Source: Candidatus Parcubacteria bacterium (GTDB lineage: Bacteria; Patescibacteriota; Patescibacteriia; Patescibacteriales; Patescibacteriaceae). Taken from it: 55,212 nt of DNA. Made by a program: the position numbers and the translations under genes. The first letter of the stretch is position 1, and each line of letters opens with the position of its first letter. Positions 9,569-16,889 of this stretch are shown here, in pieces. The notes below the pieces were generated by a model that was not told the DNA's origin, ran no database searches, and saw only the letters and a program-made list of their open reading frames with translations. Location: the NCBI GenBank assembly GCA_023459655.1, contig JAEWTE010000040.1:1-55212 (forward strand), written 5' to 3'.

Positions 9569-10405
9569 ATGAAAAAATCAAAACTTTTTTCTGTTTATGT
9601 ATTAATTCATGCTATTGTTTTAGCTTTAGTTTTGGGTATGGGGGCGGCCGCTTTTTCAATGTATAGCGGCTTGATACTCTTAGAAACCCCAACTACAGCT
9701 GTTCAATCAGCTAATAGCCGAGCAGCACTTGTTGCTAAAATTGAAGCCGATAAAGAGAGGACTATTAAGTCTATTAAATCAGTAGTTGGCGGTTGTGAAA
9801 TGTGGGATTCAGACAATTATTATCGTATTAAGACTTGGGGAGCGGCAACCACTACTTATAATGGAGCAGTTAATACGGCTGACTGTTATTGTCCTAGTGG
9901 TTCAAATAGAGTTTTAATAAGAACCACTAATTCGTCAGTTGTTAATGTACACATCGCCGCTGATGAATGGCGTAGTCATTATTATTCGACTGGTAATCCG
10001 CCAATCTATCCTCTTTGCGCTCGAACAGCGACCACTAGTGGTCATCCTTTATTAGTATCCGGCAATACTTCTTGTTATAAATATTCATGTGCTCAATGTT
10101 GTTGTGATTGCGATAAGGCAATTGAAGAAGAAGATTTCTATAATAACCTCCAAAGCATGTCTTTTAATCATGAACTACAAAAATCTTCGATATTTAGTTA
10201 TATTTTGCGAAACTATCTTTCTCCTACGGCTTTAGCTGCTGAAGACAAGGCTAATGGCTGTGTTCTAATAGTGTTACATCCTTGGCCTAATGATTTGTAT
10301 GAACCAATTGCAACGACTAATAAGGCTTGGCTGTGTGTTAAAACAACTGTTAATGGTTGGGACAATAATTGGGGGTTACCACCGTCAGGGGGAACTCAAT
10401 ATTAA
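9569..10405 (+). CDS. Cys-rich CEMW-motif surface protein, copy 1
   Basis: 278 residues. The N-terminal membrane segment (VYVLIHAIVLALVLGMGAAA) is followed by a Lys/Glu helix and then the motif VGGCEMWDSDNYYRIKTWGAAT near residues 72-95. A Cys-rich stretch follows (CAQCCCDCDK), then a C-terminal part containing LAAEDKANGC and KAWLCVKT. The paralog at 12245 has the same order of elements, which defines an unnamed family of two in this window. Known function: none. The start is one base after the fibre gene, so it is probably translated from the same mRNA and may be processed or displayed with that fibre. Confidence 0.75.
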   Translation: MKKSKLFSVYVLIHAIVLALVLGMGAAAFSMYSGLILLETPTTAVQSANSRAALVAKIEADKERTIKSIKSVVGGCEMWDSDNYYRIKTWGAATTTYNGAVNTADCYCPSGSNRVLIRTTNSSVVNVHIAADEWRSHYYSTGNPPIYPLCARTATTSGHPLLVSGNTSCYKYSCAQCCCDCDKAIEEEDFYNNLQSMSFNHELQKSSIFSYILRNYLSPTALAAEDKANGCVLIVLHPWPNDLYEPIATTNKAWLCVKTTVNGWDNNWGLPPSGGTQY

Positions 10406-10421
10406 TTTTAATTAAACCCAT

Positions 10422-10679
10422 ATGTTTAAATATATTGCTGTCTCCTTACTCACTATAGCTTTTCTTTTTGGTTTTTTATTGCAGGTTGGGGCATTTAGTG
10501 TCGAGCGAGGTGTTCTAAGTGATCCTAGCACGGCCTATCCAGCTGTTACTGGTGTAACTGATGATGCTATCTATAATGAATGGAAAACTAAAGATGATGC
10601 AGCGGTTTATAGAGGAGCATTATTAGATTATTTAGAAGAAACCATATCAACCACCAGTATTTCTGGTTTTTGGCAATAA
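10422..10679 (+). CDS. Small secreted or anchored hypothetical protein
   Basis: 85 residues with an N-terminal hydrophobic segment (YIAVSLLTIAFLFGFLLQVGA) resembling a signal peptide, then about 60 polar residues (DDAIYNEWKTKDDAAVY). No family recognised. It lies 16 bases after the CEMW gene on the same strand and is followed by the independent promoter at 10682, so it is probably the last gene of the upstream surface operon. Confidence 0.6.
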   Translation: MFKYIAVSLLTIAFLFGFLLQVGAFSVERGVLSDPSTAYPAVTGVTDDAIYNEWKTKDDAAVYRGALLDYLEETISTTSISGFWQ

Positions 10680-10681
10680 CC

Positions 10682-10710
10682 TTGACTTTTCATTGTTTTA
10701 GTGGTATAGT
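10682..10710 (+). promoter_or_regulatory. Near-consensus sigma70 promoter of the sorting-domain gene
   Basis: TTGACT (10682-10687), exactly 17 bases, TATAGT (10705-10710) preceded by TGG. Transcription would start near 10717, leaving an 80-base leader before the ATG at 10797. A second TATAAT at 10731-10736 has no matching -35. Confidence 0.7.
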
Positions 10711-10783
10711 TTAAGCTTGAATAATCTGAGTATAATTGAAATTGCTTGGACTTTAAAAAATCAATAATAAAAACCAAAAGCAC

Positions 10784-10790
10784 GGGAGGT
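10784..10790 (+). promoter_or_regulatory. Canonical Shine-Dalgarno that fixes the start at 10797
   Basis: GGGAGGT ends 6 bases before ATG 10797. This rules out the upstream in-frame TTG at 10746 and stands out because most genes in the window have no Shine-Dalgarno at all. Confidence 0.85.
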
Positions 10791-10796
10791 GCTAAA

Positions 10797-12134
10797 ATGA
10801 AAAAGATATTAATTCTTCTGGCCTTAGTGGTTACTCTCCAGCTTTTGGTTGGAGAGGTCAACTGGGAATTGCAGTATACGGCTAGCTTAGAGCAGTTACA
10901 AATGCTCAGACACTCAGCTGGTCAAATTTATGGAGTTGGATGGAAATGTTTTGTGAAATCTATAGATGGTTTAAATTTCCAAAATGTTGTTGTTGACGAT
11001 ATTGACTCGCTTTATTTGGAATCAGCTCACATGGTTACTCCGTTAGTGGGCTATTGTGGCGGATCAATCTGGTACCCGGCCAATCCTGATTTGAGTCGAC
11101 CGGTTCTGTACAAAACCACCAATGGTGGTCAAACTTGGACCCGGACCTATCAATTTGAAGACTACACAAGTCGTCAGTGGCTGAAGCATATCCAGTTTGT
11201 TTCTGAAACAGAAGGTTATATTGTAATTGAGCCGTTTAATGTTTTCGGTGAGCATCTGAAGATTTACCGAACTACTAATGGTGGTCAAAATTGGAACTTA
11301 GTTTTTGGCATATATGGTTCTTATATGGCGGCCGATTTTAGATCGAACCTCATGATTTTAGCTAAATCTAATCCTCAGGGTAAAGGCGTTCTAGTTAGTA
11401 CTGATGGCTTAAATTGGGAGTTTCATCAAGATGGTTTAACTTGGTCACCCTCCTCGGTTTTAGTGAGTAGTAATAGACTAGTTATTGGAGTTTCCACTTA
11501 TCTTTATTCAGATGACTTAGGAAATAGCTGGTCAGAGGCAGATACTACTGGACTGGGTGGTGATTTTGGAATGTTAGGTTCACTAACTGACTGTGTCATG
11601 AGCGTTCAAGATCAAAACATCTATGCTGTCGGTGCTACTTGGGATGGCAATAATACTCATCCTGGTATTATCCGTTCACTAAATAACGGAACCAGCTGGA
11701 ATTGGTTAGTTCAACCAGTCGATATGCCGGATCAAAGTGGTCAGACATATGGAATATGTTATTGGGGTGAATATTTATATATCGCTCATAGCGGTAAGAT
11801 TTATCGGTTAAATGTTGGTAATCCGGTAAATAATGATGACCCTGTAGCCCCTTCTCTCGATTTAAAACTTACCTGTTACCCTAATCCATTTAGAGGTAGC
11901 ACTAATATCAAAATCGAACAGACAGATAATAGCCCAACTACTATTACTGTCTATAATCTGCGCGGTCAACTGATTCGGACCGTAGTGAATAGTCAGAAAC
12001 TGTCACCAGGTGAACATTTGTTTACTTGGGATGGTAAAAATGATAACGGTCAACTAGCAGCGGCCGGAATCTATTTCTTTAAAATGAAATCAGGGTCATA
12101 TTCGGCTACGCGGAAGATGATTTTGATGAAATAA
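10797..12134 (+). CDS. YCF48-like repeat protein with type IX secretion sorting domain
   Basis: About 445 residues. A short signal peptide (MKKILILLALVVTLQLLVGE) is followed by a beta-propeller-like body with YKTTNGGQTW, YRTTNGGQNW and SLNNGTSWNW repeats, as in YCF48/BNR/sialidase-type propellers. The last 85 residues match the Bacteroidetes-type C-terminal sorting domain: YPNPFRGSTNIKIEQ, then YNLRGQLIRTV, FTWDGKNDNG, AAGIYFFKM and a basic KMILMK end. Members of that domain are carried out by the type IX secretion system, for which nothing else in this window provides evidence. The gene has its own sigma70 promoter, strong Shine-Dalgarno and terminator, and separates the two CEMW paralogs. 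Likely acquired from a Bacteroidetes/Cloacimonadota-like donor (inference). Confidence 0.8.
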   Translation: MKKILILLALVVTLQLLVGEVNWELQYTASLEQLQMLRHSAGQIYGVGWKCFVKSIDGLNFQNVVVDDIDSLYLESAHMVTPLVGYCGGSIWYPANPDLSRPVLYKTTNGGQTWTRTYQFEDYTSRQWLKHIQFVSETEGYIVIEPFNVFGEHLKIYRTTNGGQNWNLVFGIYGSYMAADFRSNLMILAKSNPQGKGVLVSTDGLNWEFHQDGLTWSPSSVLVSSNRLVIGVSTYLYSDDLGNSWSEADTTGLGGDFGMLGSLTDCVMSVQDQNIYAVGATWDGNNTHPGIIRSLNNGTSWNWLVQPVDMPDQSGQTYGICYWGEYLYIAHSGKIYRLNVGNPVNNDDPVAPSLDLKLTCYPNPFRGSTNIKIEQTDNSPTTITVYNLRGQLIRTVVNSQKLSPGEHLFTWDGKNDNGQLAAAGIYFFKMKSGSYSATRKMILMK

Positions 12135-12145
12135 TAAACCAACGA

Positions 12146-12180
12146 CCGACAACAGAGTAATCTGCTGTCGGTTTTCTTTT
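12146..12180 (+). terminator. Intrinsic terminator of the sorting-domain gene
   Basis: CCGACA (12146-12151) pairs with TGTCGG (12166-12171). The inner CAG/CTG pairs extend the stem across one mismatch, and TTTTCTTTTT follows. This closes the self-contained unit that begins with the promoter at 10682. Confidence 0.8.
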
Positions 12181-12207
12181 TGATGGTTTTTTATTTTTAT
12201 CAAAAGT

Positions 12208-12215
12208 GGTATAAT
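12208..12215 (+). promoter_or_regulatory. Extended -10 promoter of the second CEMW gene
   Basis: TGG immediately followed by TATAAT (12210-12215). The upstream 17-base position holds only a T-rich stretch, so this is an extended -10 type promoter without a clear -35. The leader to ATG 12245 is about 23 bases. Confidence 0.55.
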
Positions 12216-12244
12216 GTTAATATATTTTTTATTTGAATAAAATT

Positions 12245-13063
12245 ATGGGCAAAAAATTTATTAAGTATTATGTGGTTGGCCATTTGGTTTTATTATCTTT
12301 AATTGGTGGTTGGTCAGCTTGGTCGTTTACAGTTATAAGCGGTGGTGGTATTGCTATCTCCACTCCTGCTTCCGATCCAAGAGCAATAGTTGGTAATAAT
12401 ACCATCAATTCTTTTATTGCTGCAGCTACTTCTTCGGCCTATCTAAGACAAGCCAAAAGAATCGCTGGTGGTTGTGAAATGTGGGAATCGACTGATTTTT
12501 TTCGAATTGATCGTTGGGGAATGGCCACTTCTTCGCCTAATCCAGTTTCTAGTATGACCTGTAATTGCCCAGCTGGTTTTACTAAAGTACAGATTAGAAC
12601 TAGAACAGAAAATATTAAAAGTTTTTCCAGTGGTAATTGGTATAATCGTTTTAGTAGTTGGAGTGGTAATCATAATGAACCAGTTGTTTGCGGAGCAGTT
12701 AATTCAACAGCAGCCCATGTATCAGTTAATAGTTGTATTTATCGGAGTATTGGTGGGGCTGGTTATAATAAATTTTGTTTTAAAACTTTATGTAATCAAG
12801 GCTGCGGTTGTAGCAGTTTGAAACAATGCGATGATCAGCAAGTAATTTCTCGTCATGATAATTTTTTTGATTTTGTTTTTAAAATAAAACCGGTTATGGC
12901 GGCTGAAGATGGTTGTATTATTGGTGGTGGAACTGCTTCTGGTTGTGGTTTGGTTATGATGTGTCAATATAACGATTTAGCTGTTGAACAACCAACTGAT
13001 GTCACCACCTGGCTATGTGTTAACACTGGCACCAATTCTCTTACGGGCTGGTTAGCTGATTAA
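12245..13063 (+). CDS. Cys-rich CEMW-motif surface protein, copy 2
   Basis: An in-frame TTG lies at 12233, but ATG 12245 is preferred because it begins a normal MGKKFIKYY export signal; 272 residues. One membrane segment is followed by AGGCEMWESTDFFRIDRWGMAT, a segment CNCPAGFTKVQIRTR that parallels CYCPSGSNRVLIRTT in copy 1, the Cys cluster CNQGCGCSSLKQC, then VMAAEDGC and TWLCVNT. The same order as the 9569 gene makes them clear paralogs, diverged in the middle. Function unknown. A copper-ligand-deficient cupredoxin gene follows after 19 bases and is probably co-transcribed. Confidence 0.75.
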   Translation: MGKKFIKYYVVGHLVLLSLIGGWSAWSFTVISGGGIAISTPASDPRAIVGNNTINSFIAAATSSAYLRQAKRIAGGCEMWESTDFFRIDRWGMATSSPNPVSSMTCNCPAGFTKVQIRTRTENIKSFSSGNWYNRFSSWSGNHNEPVVCGAVNSTAAHVSVNSCIYRSIGGAGYNKFCFKTLCNQGCGCSSLKQCDDQQVISRHDNFFDFVFKIKPVMAAEDGCIIGGGTASGCGLVMMCQYNDLAVEQPTDVTTWLCVNTGTNSLTGWLAD

Positions 13064-13082
13064 TTTTTTATAACTTTTATTT

Positions 13083-13643
13083 ATGTGGAAAAAAATTATT
13101 ATTTATTGTTTTATCTCGTTTATTTTTGGTTTTGCCATAGCTACTTGGATTTTTCCGCCGACTAAAATTGATCAGCCAACCAACCAACAACCATTGGTTG
13201 AGACTAGCCCAATTATTAATATAGATGGAGCTACTATTGTTGCGCCAGGGACTAGTCCCATTAAAGATGGGGTGGTTATTAATGATTTAAGTCAGTCAGC
13301 GGATAATAGTGCGCCAGAATATTCAGCTGAGGCTCCTAAATTAAGTAAGAATATTCCTCAAGAACAACTTCCTCAAGATGGTATCCAAATTAATATTAGT
13401 CGTGATGGTTTTTCACCAAATGAATTTAAAGTTAAAGCCGGGGAGCCAGTGATAATAAAAATTTCAGCCGTGGATCAATGGGCTCATATTTTGGTTTTTG
13501 AAGATAAGGATTTACAAGGATTGACTATGGGTCTGTATGGTGGAGAAAATCGGGTCATGGCTTTTAATGCTCCCAATGAAACTGGAGAATATTTTTTCCG
13601 TAATGATATTTTTGGCAGTCAAGGCAAAATGATTGTTGAATAA
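13083..13643 (+). CDS. Cupredoxin-fold protein lacking copper ligands
   Basis: 186 residues: a membrane anchor (residues 4-24), a Pro/Ser-rich linker, then a domain GFSPNEFKVKAGEPVIIKIS that parallels the cupredoxin at 2196. His135 (WAHILVF) and Met183 are kept. The Cys and second His of the blue-copper site are replaced: HCDVPGH in the paralog aligns with RNDIFGS here. The fold is therefore likely retained without a type 1 copper site. The role is unknown; it may be structural or bind another ligand. It shares the linker theme V.P.G.P.K with its paralog. Six bases separate it from the transporter gene. Confidence 0.75.
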   Translation: MWKKIIIYCFISFIFGFAIATWIFPPTKIDQPTNQQPLVETSPIINIDGATIVAPGTSPIKDGVVINDLSQSADNSAPEYSAEAPKLSKNIPQEQLPQDGIQINISRDGFSPNEFKVKAGEPVIIKISAVDQWAHILVFEDKDLQGLTMGLYGGENRVMAFNAPNETGEYFFRNDIFGSQGKMIVE

Positions 13644-13649
13644 TAATCT

Positions 13650-14720
13650 ATGTCAATCAAAATTAATAACCCAATTCGCATTAGTATTACCACTGCCACC
13701 ATTGTTAAGGCAATGGCTATTTTGCTCTTGCTTTATTTAGCTTTTCTAGTCAAAGAAATTTTAGCCCTGATGTTTGTAGCTCTGGTTTTTGCTAGTGCTT
13801 TTGATCCGTGGGTGGATTTCTTGCAGCGTCGTAAATGGCCACGAGTTTTAAGTATTACCTTGATTTATCTAGTGGTACTTGGACTAATTACGGCGATGAT
13901 CTATATGATGGTGCCGGTTATTGTTAAAGAAGCGACTGATCTGGCGGCTAGTTTTCCTTATTATTTTGATAAATTATCTGATTTATTTAATAGTTTACGT
14001 CAAACTTTCGGTCATTATGGTTTGGCCGATAACTTTCAAAGCAATTTAGATAATTTAGCCGGAACCTTATCCGGTTGGACACTGCAATTGGTCAACGCTA
14101 TTTATGGAGCATTTAATGGTTTATTCTCAGTTTTTCTGATCATGGTCTTGACTTTTTACATGGTGGTTGAGGAAAATGCCATTAAAAAAACCGTCTGGTC
14201 GTTGACCCCAGCTCGTAGTCAGGCCTATGCTTTAAATTTAGTTGGTCGGATGCAGTTACAAATTGGCTATTGGCTTCGAGGGCAACTAATTCTTTGTTTG
14301 GTTATTTTTCTATTGACCTTTTTAGGTCTGTCGATCTTGGGGGTTCGTTACGCCCTATTATTAGCCCTATTTGCTGGCCTAACTGAGGCCATACCTTATC
14401 TTGGTCCAGTATTAGGGGCTATTCCAGCAATTTTATTAGCCTTAACCCAATCTCCTCGATTAGCTATAGTTGTGGTAATTATGTATTTAATCATACAACA
14501 ATTAGAAAATAATATCCTAGTGCCGCAAATTATGAAACGAGCAGCCAATGTTAATCCAATTACCAGTATTATTGTTCTATTAATTGGCTATAAAATAGCC
14601 GGAGTGGCTGGGGCAGTGATTGCTATTCCAGTCGCCACGGCGGTTAGTGTTGGTATTAAAGATTTGTTTAATTTTAAAGAAAAGAAAGAATTACAGGCCA
14701 GCAAAGTGGCTGTTAAATAA
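13650..14720 (+). CDS. AI-2E family (PerM/YdiK-like) membrane transporter
   Basis: 356 residues with about seven or eight hydrophobic helices: two at residues 20-75, a long amphipathic middle (ATDLAASFPYYFDKLSDLF), then a helix cluster from 145 to the end. The family hallmark GLTEAIPYLGPVLGAIPAIL is present near residue 245, followed by LIIQQLENNILVPQIM. Members are inner-membrane permeases implicated in autoinducer-2 or small-ion export; the substrate here is not predictable. A basic cytoplasmic tail closes the protein. trpS follows after 8 bases. Confidence 0.88.
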   Translation: MSIKINNPIRISITTATIVKAMAILLLLYLAFLVKEILALMFVALVFASAFDPWVDFLQRRKWPRVLSITLIYLVVLGLITAMIYMMVPVIVKEATDLAASFPYYFDKLSDLFNSLRQTFGHYGLADNFQSNLDNLAGTLSGWTLQLVNAIYGAFNGLFSVFLIMVLTFYMVVEENAIKKTVWSLTPARSQAYALNLVGRMQLQIGYWLRGQLILCLVIFLLTFLGLSILGVRYALLLALFAGLTEAIPYLGPVLGAIPAILLALTQSPRLAIVVVIMYLIIQQLENNILVPQIMKRAANVNPITSIIVLLIGYKIAGVAGAVIAIPVATAVSVGIKDLFNFKEKKELQASKVAVK

Positions 14721-14728
14721 TTTAGCCT

Positions 14729-15718
14729 ATGCAGACGATATTAACCGGTGATCGACCAACTGGCCAATTGCATATCGGCCATCTTTTTGGTTCATTACTG
14801 AATCGGGTTAAATTGCAAAACGATTATGATACTTATGTTATGGTCGCCGATGTTCAGGCTCTGACCGATAACTTTAATCATCCCGACAAGGTTCGGGATA
14901 ATGTTTATGAGGTGGTTTTAGATAATTTAGCAGCTGGTCTCAATCCCGATCAAGCAATAATTTTTATCCAATCACTGGTGCCGGAAATTGCTGAACTAAC
15001 TGTCTTTTTTTCTAATCTAGTAACACTGGCCCGATTAGAACGTAATCCAACAGTTAAGACTGAATTAGAACAGAAAAAAGATCTATTTAAGGGTGGCGTC
15101 ACCTATGGTTTTTTGGGCTATCCAATTAGCCAGGCGGCTGACATTTTAACCTTCCAAGCCGATTTGGTGCCAGTTGGTCAAGATCAGGAACCAATGCTGG
15201 AACAAACCCGAGAGATTGCCCGTAAATTTAATCATATTTATGGTCAAACCTTTCCTGAGCCAAGAGCTTTGCTTGGTGATTTTCCTCGACTGTCAGGACT
15301 GGATGGTAATGCCAAGATGAGCAAGAGTTTGGGTAATGCTATCTATATTGCCGATGAACCAGTAATTATTGAAAAAAAGATTAAAGCTGCTAAGACTGAT
15401 CCGCAGAAGATTCGTAAAAATGATCCGGGCCGTCCAGAGATTTGTCCAGTTTTTGGCTATCAGCAGATTTTTAACGCGGTTGAGGCCAAAAATATTGCTA
15501 AAGATTGTCAATCTGGTCGCCTAGGTTGTGCTGATTGTAAGCGTAATCTGGCCACTAAAATGATTGCTTATTTAGCCCCACTCCAAGAACGGCGGCGTGC
15601 CTATGCCAGCGATATGCCCAAGGTTCGCGATATTGTTCGTGATGGCACCTCTAAGGCTAATCATCGGGCTCGTCAGACTATGGCTGAGGTCAGAGAGAAG
15701 ATGAAGATTGATTATTAG
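14729..15718 (+). CDS. trpS: Tryptophanyl-tRNA synthetase
   Basis: 329 residues, the usual bacterial length. This class I synthetase charges tRNA-Trp. The HIGH motif is HIGH in TGQLHIGHLFGS (residues 15-18) and the KMSKS loop is AKMSKSLGN near residue 193. PVGQDQEPMLEQTREIARKFN is the tryptophan-pocket region of the family. The gene follows the AI-2E transporter by 8 bases and is convergent with hicA, whose stop lies only one base away from the trpS stop; no terminator was seen between them. Confidence 0.95.
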   Translation: MQTILTGDRPTGQLHIGHLFGSLLNRVKLQNDYDTYVMVADVQALTDNFNHPDKVRDNVYEVVLDNLAAGLNPDQAIIFIQSLVPEIAELTVFFSNLVTLARLERNPTVKTELEQKKDLFKGGVTYGFLGYPISQAADILTFQADLVPVGQDQEPMLEQTREIARKFNHIYGQTFPEPRALLGDFPRLSGLDGNAKMSKSLGNAIYIADEPVIIEKKIKAAKTDPQKIRKNDPGRPEICPVFGYQQIFNAVEAKNIAKDCQSGRLGCADCKRNLATKMIAYLAPLQERRRAYASDMPKVRDIVRDGTSKANHRARQTMAEVREKMKIDY

Positions 15719-15719
15719 G

Positions 15720-15965
15720 TTATAGTTCTCTTTTTATCTCTTCCCAACTAATTCCTGATATTTTTTCTATTTCTTTTAATAAATAAAGCAAAACAACTTT
15801 GTTTAAGTGCTTTGGAATAGTGATTAATTTTTGGTTTATCTGATAAGTCGCCTTATAGTGGCTGCCCTTGCCGCCAGTTTTGTTAATTGTAAAGCCGATT
15901 TTTTCTAAAGCTGCAGCTAATTTTCTTTGCGGTAAAGTGTCAGGCAAATACTTAAGCGATAGCAT
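15720..15965 (-). CDS. hicA: HicA-type mRNA interferase toxin
   Basis: 81 residues from the ATG at 15965. The frame is open further upstream (to 16031), but that part lies inside the antitoxin gene, and AAGGGA sits just before ATG 15965. LPQRKLAAALEKIGF followed by GGKGSHYKATY and LITIPKHLNKVVLLYLLKEIEKISGISWEE matches the HicA double-stranded-RNA-binding-like fold, with the active His in GSHYK. HicA toxins cleave mRNA when free of antitoxin. The start overlaps the end of hicB by 14 bases, suggesting translational coupling. The order hicB-hicA is the reverse of the more common one. Confidence 0.75.
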   Translation of the reverse strand: MLSLKYLPDTLPQRKLAAALEKIGFTINKTGGKGSHYKATYQINQKLITIPKHLNKVVLLYLLKEIEKISGISWEEIKREL

Positions 15966-16275
15966 ATTCCCTTTTCTTTTCGCCAATCTGGCGTAAGCCA
16001 GTTTCTTTGGCGTAAGCGGAGGGAATTTCAAAAGAGGTCAAGATAGCATCTTTGATATTATTATCTAATTCATTGGCATTTTTTCCTGAGGTGATGATAG
16101 AGCCGTAGATAAAATTACTACTAACAACGACTATTAGGCCATTTTTGCGGTGTTGATCAAATTTAATCGGGCCATTATTTTTAAAATAGCTATGCATTTC
16201 TATTAGTCCAGCCGGCATGCTTCGGCCAGATGTTACTCTGGTGGCTAAATCTTTAGCCTGCTTAATAATTGACAT
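15952..16275 (-). CDS. hicB: Probable HicB-like antitoxin
   Basis: 107 residues. The core (GLIVVVSSNFIYGSIITSG followed by KNANELDNNIKDAIL) resembles the partly degraded RNase-H-like fold of HicB antitoxins: a beta hairpin, then a helix beginning with the NIKDAI signature. No clear DNA-binding helix-turn-helix or ribbon-helix-helix is evident at the C-terminus. Assignment rests mostly on coupling to hicA, which it precedes and overlaps. A TATAAT on the minus strand (plus positions 16308-16313) could drive the pair. No Shine-Dalgarno is visible. It lies 67 bases downstream of pth on the same strand. Confidence 0.55.
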   Translation of the reverse strand: MSIIKQAKDLATRVTSGRSMPAGLIEMHSYFKNNGPIKFDQHRKNGLIVVVSSNFIYGSIITSGKNANELDNNIKDAILTSFEIPSAYAKETGLRQIGEKKREYAIA

Positions 16276-16307
16276 ATTTTCTTTGGCGGGAGGATAGTAA
16301 TGTAGAT

Positions 16308-16313
16308 ATTATA
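16308..16313 (-). promoter_or_regulatory. -10 element candidate for hicB-hicA
   Basis: TATAAT on the minus strand, about 30 bases upstream of the hicB ATG. The -35 position reads TTTATT, a weak match. Confidence 0.4.
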
Positions 16314-16342
16314 AAGCCTTTGTTAGTAAAAATAAATAGCCG

Positions 16343-16885
16343 TTAATTATTAATAAATTTTTTTATTTCCGTTAAATCAATATTTTGTAAATTTTTTAAT
16401 TCACTAGCTGAGAAATTTTTTAAAACATAAGCTATTGTGTCGGTTGGTGGTTCAATTGGTTGAATACCGATACGGTAGCGAATAAAGTTTTGTGTCCCTA
16501 GGTGATCAATAATCGACTGGACACCGTTATGACCAGCTGAACGGCTATTGTTTGACCAGCGAACTGTGCCACTAGGTAGATCTAATTCATCATGAATAAC
16601 CAGTAGTCTATTACTCAGGTCGGTTACTACCAGGTCATAATAACTTAAGATAGCTCGAACCGCTTGACCCGAATTATTCATCATGGTTTGTGGTTTGACT
16701 AAAAGGATATTGTCAATCTCAGCAATTTCTGCTAACCAATCTCGCTTACTTCGCCAAGTGATTGTTTGATTAGTTTCTTTTTGTAATTCGTTAATCAGGT
16801 GATCTAGAATTAGCCAACCAGCATTATGGCGAGTTTTAGCGTATTTAATGCCGGGATTACCGAGCCCAACAATAATTTTTTTCAT
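16343..16885 (-). CDS. pth: Peptidyl-tRNA hydrolase
   Basis: 180 residues from ATG 16885. The open frame extends 50 codons upstream, but that segment lies within der and is not conserved. The protein begins MKKIIVGLGNPGIKYAKTRHNAGW, the family N-terminus, with the catalytic His in TRHNAGW. KPQTMMNNSGQAV, VIHDELDLPSG and SAGHNGVQSIIDHLGTQNFIRYRIG are the other signature blocks. It releases peptidyl-tRNA for recycling in the cytoplasm. It starts four bases after the der stop and is likely in one transcript with der and the LCP gene. Confidence 0.95.
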   Translation of the reverse strand: MKKIIVGLGNPGIKYAKTRHNAGWLILDHLINELQKETNQTITWRSKRDWLAEIAEIDNILLVKPQTMMNNSGQAVRAILSYYDLVVTDLSNRLLVIHDELDLPSGTVRWSNNSRSAGHNGVQSIIDHLGTQNFIRYRIGIQPIEPPTDTIAYVLKNFSASELKNLQNIDLTEIKKFINN

Positions 16886-16889
16886 ATCA

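Noticed and set aside
10797..12134. Insertion sequence carrying the sorting-domain gene
   Set aside because: No transposase, terminal inverted repeats or target duplication could be found at the edges of the unit.
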